Of a DNA stretch of 64,000 bases, positions 60,670-64,000 are shown one piece after another (the first letter of the stretch is position 1; each line of letters begins with the position of its first letter). The notes under the pieces were generated by a model. That model made no database searches. It saw only the letters and a program-made list of their open reading frames with translations, and was not told the DNA's origin. The DNA is from Xylocopa sonorina (lineage: Eukaryota > Arthropoda > Insecta > Hymenoptera > Apidae). The translations under genes and the position numbers were made by a program. The DNA lies in the NCBI RefSeq assembly GCF_050948175.1, contig NC_135195.1, positions 9,886,001 to 9,950,000 of the forward strand, in the 5' to 3' direction.

Positions 60670-60996
60670 ATACATAAATTCTCTTCCGTGAAAGGTGTAC
60701 AAAAATATTTCCAATATAAGCAAGATACACGAAATTGAACCGACGCTGAAAATTGCGAAAATTCTTTCCACAGCTGACGGAACATCGTACATCCACGTTA
60801 CATGTAAATCCACTTTAACGGAGAACCGTAAAGCTTCTTTCGAAACAAGCAAGCTACATAAATGAACGTCTACGTAATGTTGTGCTATCAAAAAAAATGA
60901 CGATTACATTTCCACCGAGCGAATGGAACGGCTACATAAATCTCCTGTGAGAAGAAGCAGTAAGGATCCCACGGAGTAAACAAGGCACATAAATCC
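60670..60996 (+). repeat. decayed minisatellite built on an ACATAAAT core
   Basis: Seven related words occur: TACATAAAT (60671), TACACGAAAT (60726), TACATGTAAATC (60799), TACATAAAT (60855), TACATTTCC (about 60905), TACATAAAT (60933) and CACATAAAT (60986). Three are followed by CCAC, and two of those by CCACCGA. Spacings of about 55, 73, 56, 50, 28 and 53 bases are near multiples of 26-28 in most cases, as if a short unit array had lost copies and drifted. The unit between the cores is poorly conserved, so this is a tentative call. Confidence 0.4.
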
Positions 60997-62139
60997 ACCG
61001 AAAGAAGAAATTGTGTCAAGGCCAGTTCGAGGGTGGCTGATAAATCGAAAGCATCGGACGAGACGAATCGTCGTACGGGCGAGCTACTGGCCAGCCAGCC
61101 AGTCAGCTAGGAAAACAAAGGGAGAAATCGAGGGATGGCTGTTTCGCGCTCAGACAACTGACTAGGCGTCGAGATCGAACAGAGTGGAGGTTCGAGTCGA
61201 CGCCAGCGAAGGGATGAATGAAAATTTGTAGCCGGCTCGCTGAACGGCGCCCAGAACCTCTTCCGACACCCTTTTCAGAGTGTTCGACTCCTGGCAAGAG
61301 GGACGCTGCTCGAGACGCTGAATGAAGATGGCAGGGTAGAAGAACCGTGATATAAGGGCGAGATGCGTGGGAGAAGGGGTGAGGCTAACGGACGAGGACA
61401 AAGAGATATTAATTGTAGACGACGTGCTGGGAGAGGCGTTCTGTGTTCGAAAAAAGGGAAAAATGATGGAGCGTTGCTGGATGCGATGGATATAGTCAGT
61501 CCCATTTCTATCGACACGTTGAGCGGTGATTCTGAGTACACGAATAAAATAAAATGTCTACAAAATGCCTTCAGAGGTGTAGAATAGAAAAATGTGCATC
61601 CTTTTGCACGCGAGGCTGCTTGAAACCGCAATCGGTCAGAATATCGCAAAAATTCGACGAAGCATGGTCGAATTGTCGAATCATAATTCACTTAATCGTT
61701 GGACACGACGCACAAAAGCCCCGTGACTGCCTTGCCAATAAAAAGGAGGGAAAGAGGTAGAGGAATAGAAAAAAAAAACAAGCGAAAAAAGCGGAGAGGA
61801 AAATCGCGCGAGCATTACAACAGCATAAAATAGAAAATCGAGCGTGGCGGCGTTTCCATCGAATCCGTTTAACGAGGACAATACTTCTGCCAGATAAAAA
61901 TCTAAAGAGCTACGTGATAATAACAGTAATGGTAACAATGAGTTCGCTATTCGTGCTGATTATCCAACAAGCTTATCGCTGCAATAATTTCGAATAAATG
62001 AAAAACTTTACCACTGTCAGCAAAGTTCGCGAAAGAGGGTAATTCGCTATATAATCAAGCTTACGAAGGGTAGTTCGGTTCAAAGCGACGTAAAATGGAT
62101 TAGGCAATAATTGACAATCGATTTCCTATCCGAAATTAA
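60997..62139. other. non-coding DNA, nothing recognised
   Basis: A short CAGC-type run (GCCAGCCAGCCAGTCAGC) lies at about 61091-61108. A 138-codon - frame at 61275-61691 has no domain. A nine-A run is near 61769-61777. Nothing else was recognised. Confidence 0.5.
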
Positions 62140-62455
62140 AGAGGAGAAAAGATTGAAGGGGGGAAATAAAACGTCGAGCGGGGACAAAAAGTGGTAGAAG
62201 AAAAAGAAGGGAAATTATTTCCATTTCAATGTAGAGGGGTTGGATGCGACAGCGGAGAAGATAGAAGGGGACGTCCGTTGGAGAAGGAGCAGGAGCTGGA
62301 GAAAGATAAAGCACGAGGTTCGTGGAAAAAGACAAACCGCTAAAGGCGGACGAGAAAATACCCTGCAAATGGGAAGCAGAAGTATTTACGCGGCGGGGGT
62401 AGGGGCGAAGGGACGGATGAGAGAAGAAGAGGAAGGCGGAGGAAGAATGAAACTC
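62140..62455 (+). repeat. purine-rich block
   Basis: The + strand is rich in A and G, with 45 purines in the first 50 bases from 62401 by hand count. It is A/G mixed without a fixed unit. The long frames across it (62126-62461 - and 62240-62653 +) follow from the skew and are not called. Confidence 0.6.
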
Positions 62456-64000
62456 GCTCACAGTTTTGGAGGGTTGCCGAATATTGATCCCCGGCGCGAG
62501 TTAAACGTGAACCCCAAATTCTGCAGGAGGACCGCGTTTGATGTGCTCTTTCATGGCTACAATTTTTTCCACTATTTACTGGATAAATTGCACATTTTTC
62601 TTGCGGAACTTTCTATTTGGTTAACACAAAAACATGGAAATGAATCGATTTAACATATGAACCAAAGACTTTAGAAATTCCTTTCTCGAGAACAATTCAA
62701 TTAATCAGCGAAAGTTAGCTATACAAGAATCGAACGTAATAAATTTTCTTCGTTTGTTCACTGCATCGTCGTTGAACGTATTTCTGTCGCAGACGTGCAC
62801 ATAACCATTGCATTCATTAATTAACGACATTTCGCTTTGATTCCCGTTTCGACAATAATTCTTTGTTATACTCGACGAAAAATCCCACGGACAGAATGTA
62901 TATTTAAACGGAATACCAACTGCGCGAGCGGGTCAAGTAATTAATATCAGAGCCACGTCCAACGGGAATAAACGAAATTACTAAACGAATGAAACGAAAT
63001 TACTTAACGAATCGAGCCTCGAAATTCGACCGAGGAGATCGTAATAACAAATGTTCGCTGTACGCCTCTGTAATGAATAACGCGATCGCGGTTTGTCGAG
63101 TTCTGCGAGGGTGCGACAGTAAATCGTGGCTATTCGTCACCGGAAGATAACGTTCCGTTATTAAAAATCGTTCCTGGTAAATATGAAAACGTCCACGGTT
63201 CGAAAGAGCGAGATAAATGGACGTTTCACTCACGCGCGAATAACACGTCTGGTGCACGTGGATAGCCCATAAAGAAAAATAAAAAAAAAATTGAAAAAAG
63301 GATGAAGAACAATGGAGGGTTGAACGAGTGAAAAATTTAAATATGATAAACGTCGCACGTTTGCTTTCGTTTCGAAATAGAAACGCGTAGTTCAAAGTTT
63401 ATTCGGTCATTAAGTATCGTGGACCTTTTACATTTCCTACAAATCGTCTGTCACAATTACTGTCTATGTAACTGCAGAATACGTACCAACGCCACCAGCT
63501 CTATCATAATTAACCTAATTACGTCGAATGGGGGTTGTAAGCACGCGTGTCGTCTCAAGACACCTATGCGCGTTGAAAAACAGCTGAGCTCTTCCTTAAA
63601 TAAAGCCTTGCTAAGGTTAAAGGAGGCGTTTGTGGAACGTAACTCTTGTGTATCGATAACTATTCTAGTATGATATCTATATAATATAATAAAATTAAAT
63701 TCGTGTAACGTTAAGTAACGTTAAAAATCGTTGAAAAAATGTTTGCTCCACACGTTTGGTCCTGAAGGATGTCAAGATGACAGTTTCGATCGATCCGCTT
63801 TACATATTTCACGTGCACGTGCACACCAATAAACTCAGGATCTCTGATATACTGTTGCACCGAAAATATCGAAAATAATTTACATCTGTTGACGGCGCAG
63901 TTTCACAGGAACTTTATTTTGGCTGCGGTTTTGCGCACGTGTCGCCGACACAATTGCTGCGGAACGGATTCGCGGAGCGAGCAAACGGCCAGCGATGTAA
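62456..64000. other. non-coding A+T-rich DNA, nothing recognised
   Basis: Short frames without domains. GTAACGTTAA is repeated in tandem at about 63706-63725. A ten-A run lies near 63280-63289. The window ends in CpG-rich sequence whose context is cut off. Confidence 0.5.

Overview
The window reads as nuclear DNA from an insect, most likely a hymenopteran and plausibly a bee. It is A+T-rich overall but CpG is frequent almost everywhere, which is typical of sparsely methylated hymenopteran genomes. It contains a piggyBac-type insertion flanked by TTAA and a long (CT)n microsatellite, and it lacks bacterial operon structure. The assignment is an inference; the species cannot be named from this sequence. 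I recognised no complete protein-coding gene, tRNA, rRNA, spliceosomal RNA, known microRNA or CRISPR array. Most open frames either overlap frames on the opposite strand in G+C-rich DNA or lack splice context and any recognisable domain.

Layout: 1-3779 is non-coding, with a pyrimidine tract at 1096-1266 and a CpG-dense block at 2420-2680. 3780-5900 is the most promoter-like place in the window: a G-poor, C-rich block (3780-4090), a GA-rich tract, a CpG-dense core, a GCGT repeat, and consensus splice donors at 5003 and 5158 on the + strand. I read it as a possible CpG-rich promoter with a non-coding first exon, in which case much of the window to its right would be intron. 5901-15377 is mostly plain non-coding DNA, interrupted by a 319-bp piggyBac-like element (8959-9277), a purine tract (10130-10290) and a (CT)n microsatellite (11212-11277). 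15774-15993 holds a diverged tandem duplication with a 131-bp period. 21378-21992 is dense in perfect palindromes. 28000-28320 is a G-rich, C-poor block. 30852-31187 is the only open frame with an acceptor at its start and a polyadenylation signal behind it, but it is weak. 39760-40800 is an A-rich, T-poor island that could be a decayed retroelement or a non-coding RNA. 60670-60996 carries seven spaced relatives of ACATAAAT that look like a decayed minisatellite. 62140-62455 is a purine block.

How it fits together: the simplest model is a gene desert or very long first intron driven from about 4.5-5.2 kb, with scattered regulatory DNA and a few old repeats. No novel defence, secretion or biosynthetic system is visible. 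The best-supported new observations are the piggyBac-like element, the transition-biased 131-bp duplication and the strand-asymmetric composition blocks, all verified by hand on the printed bases.
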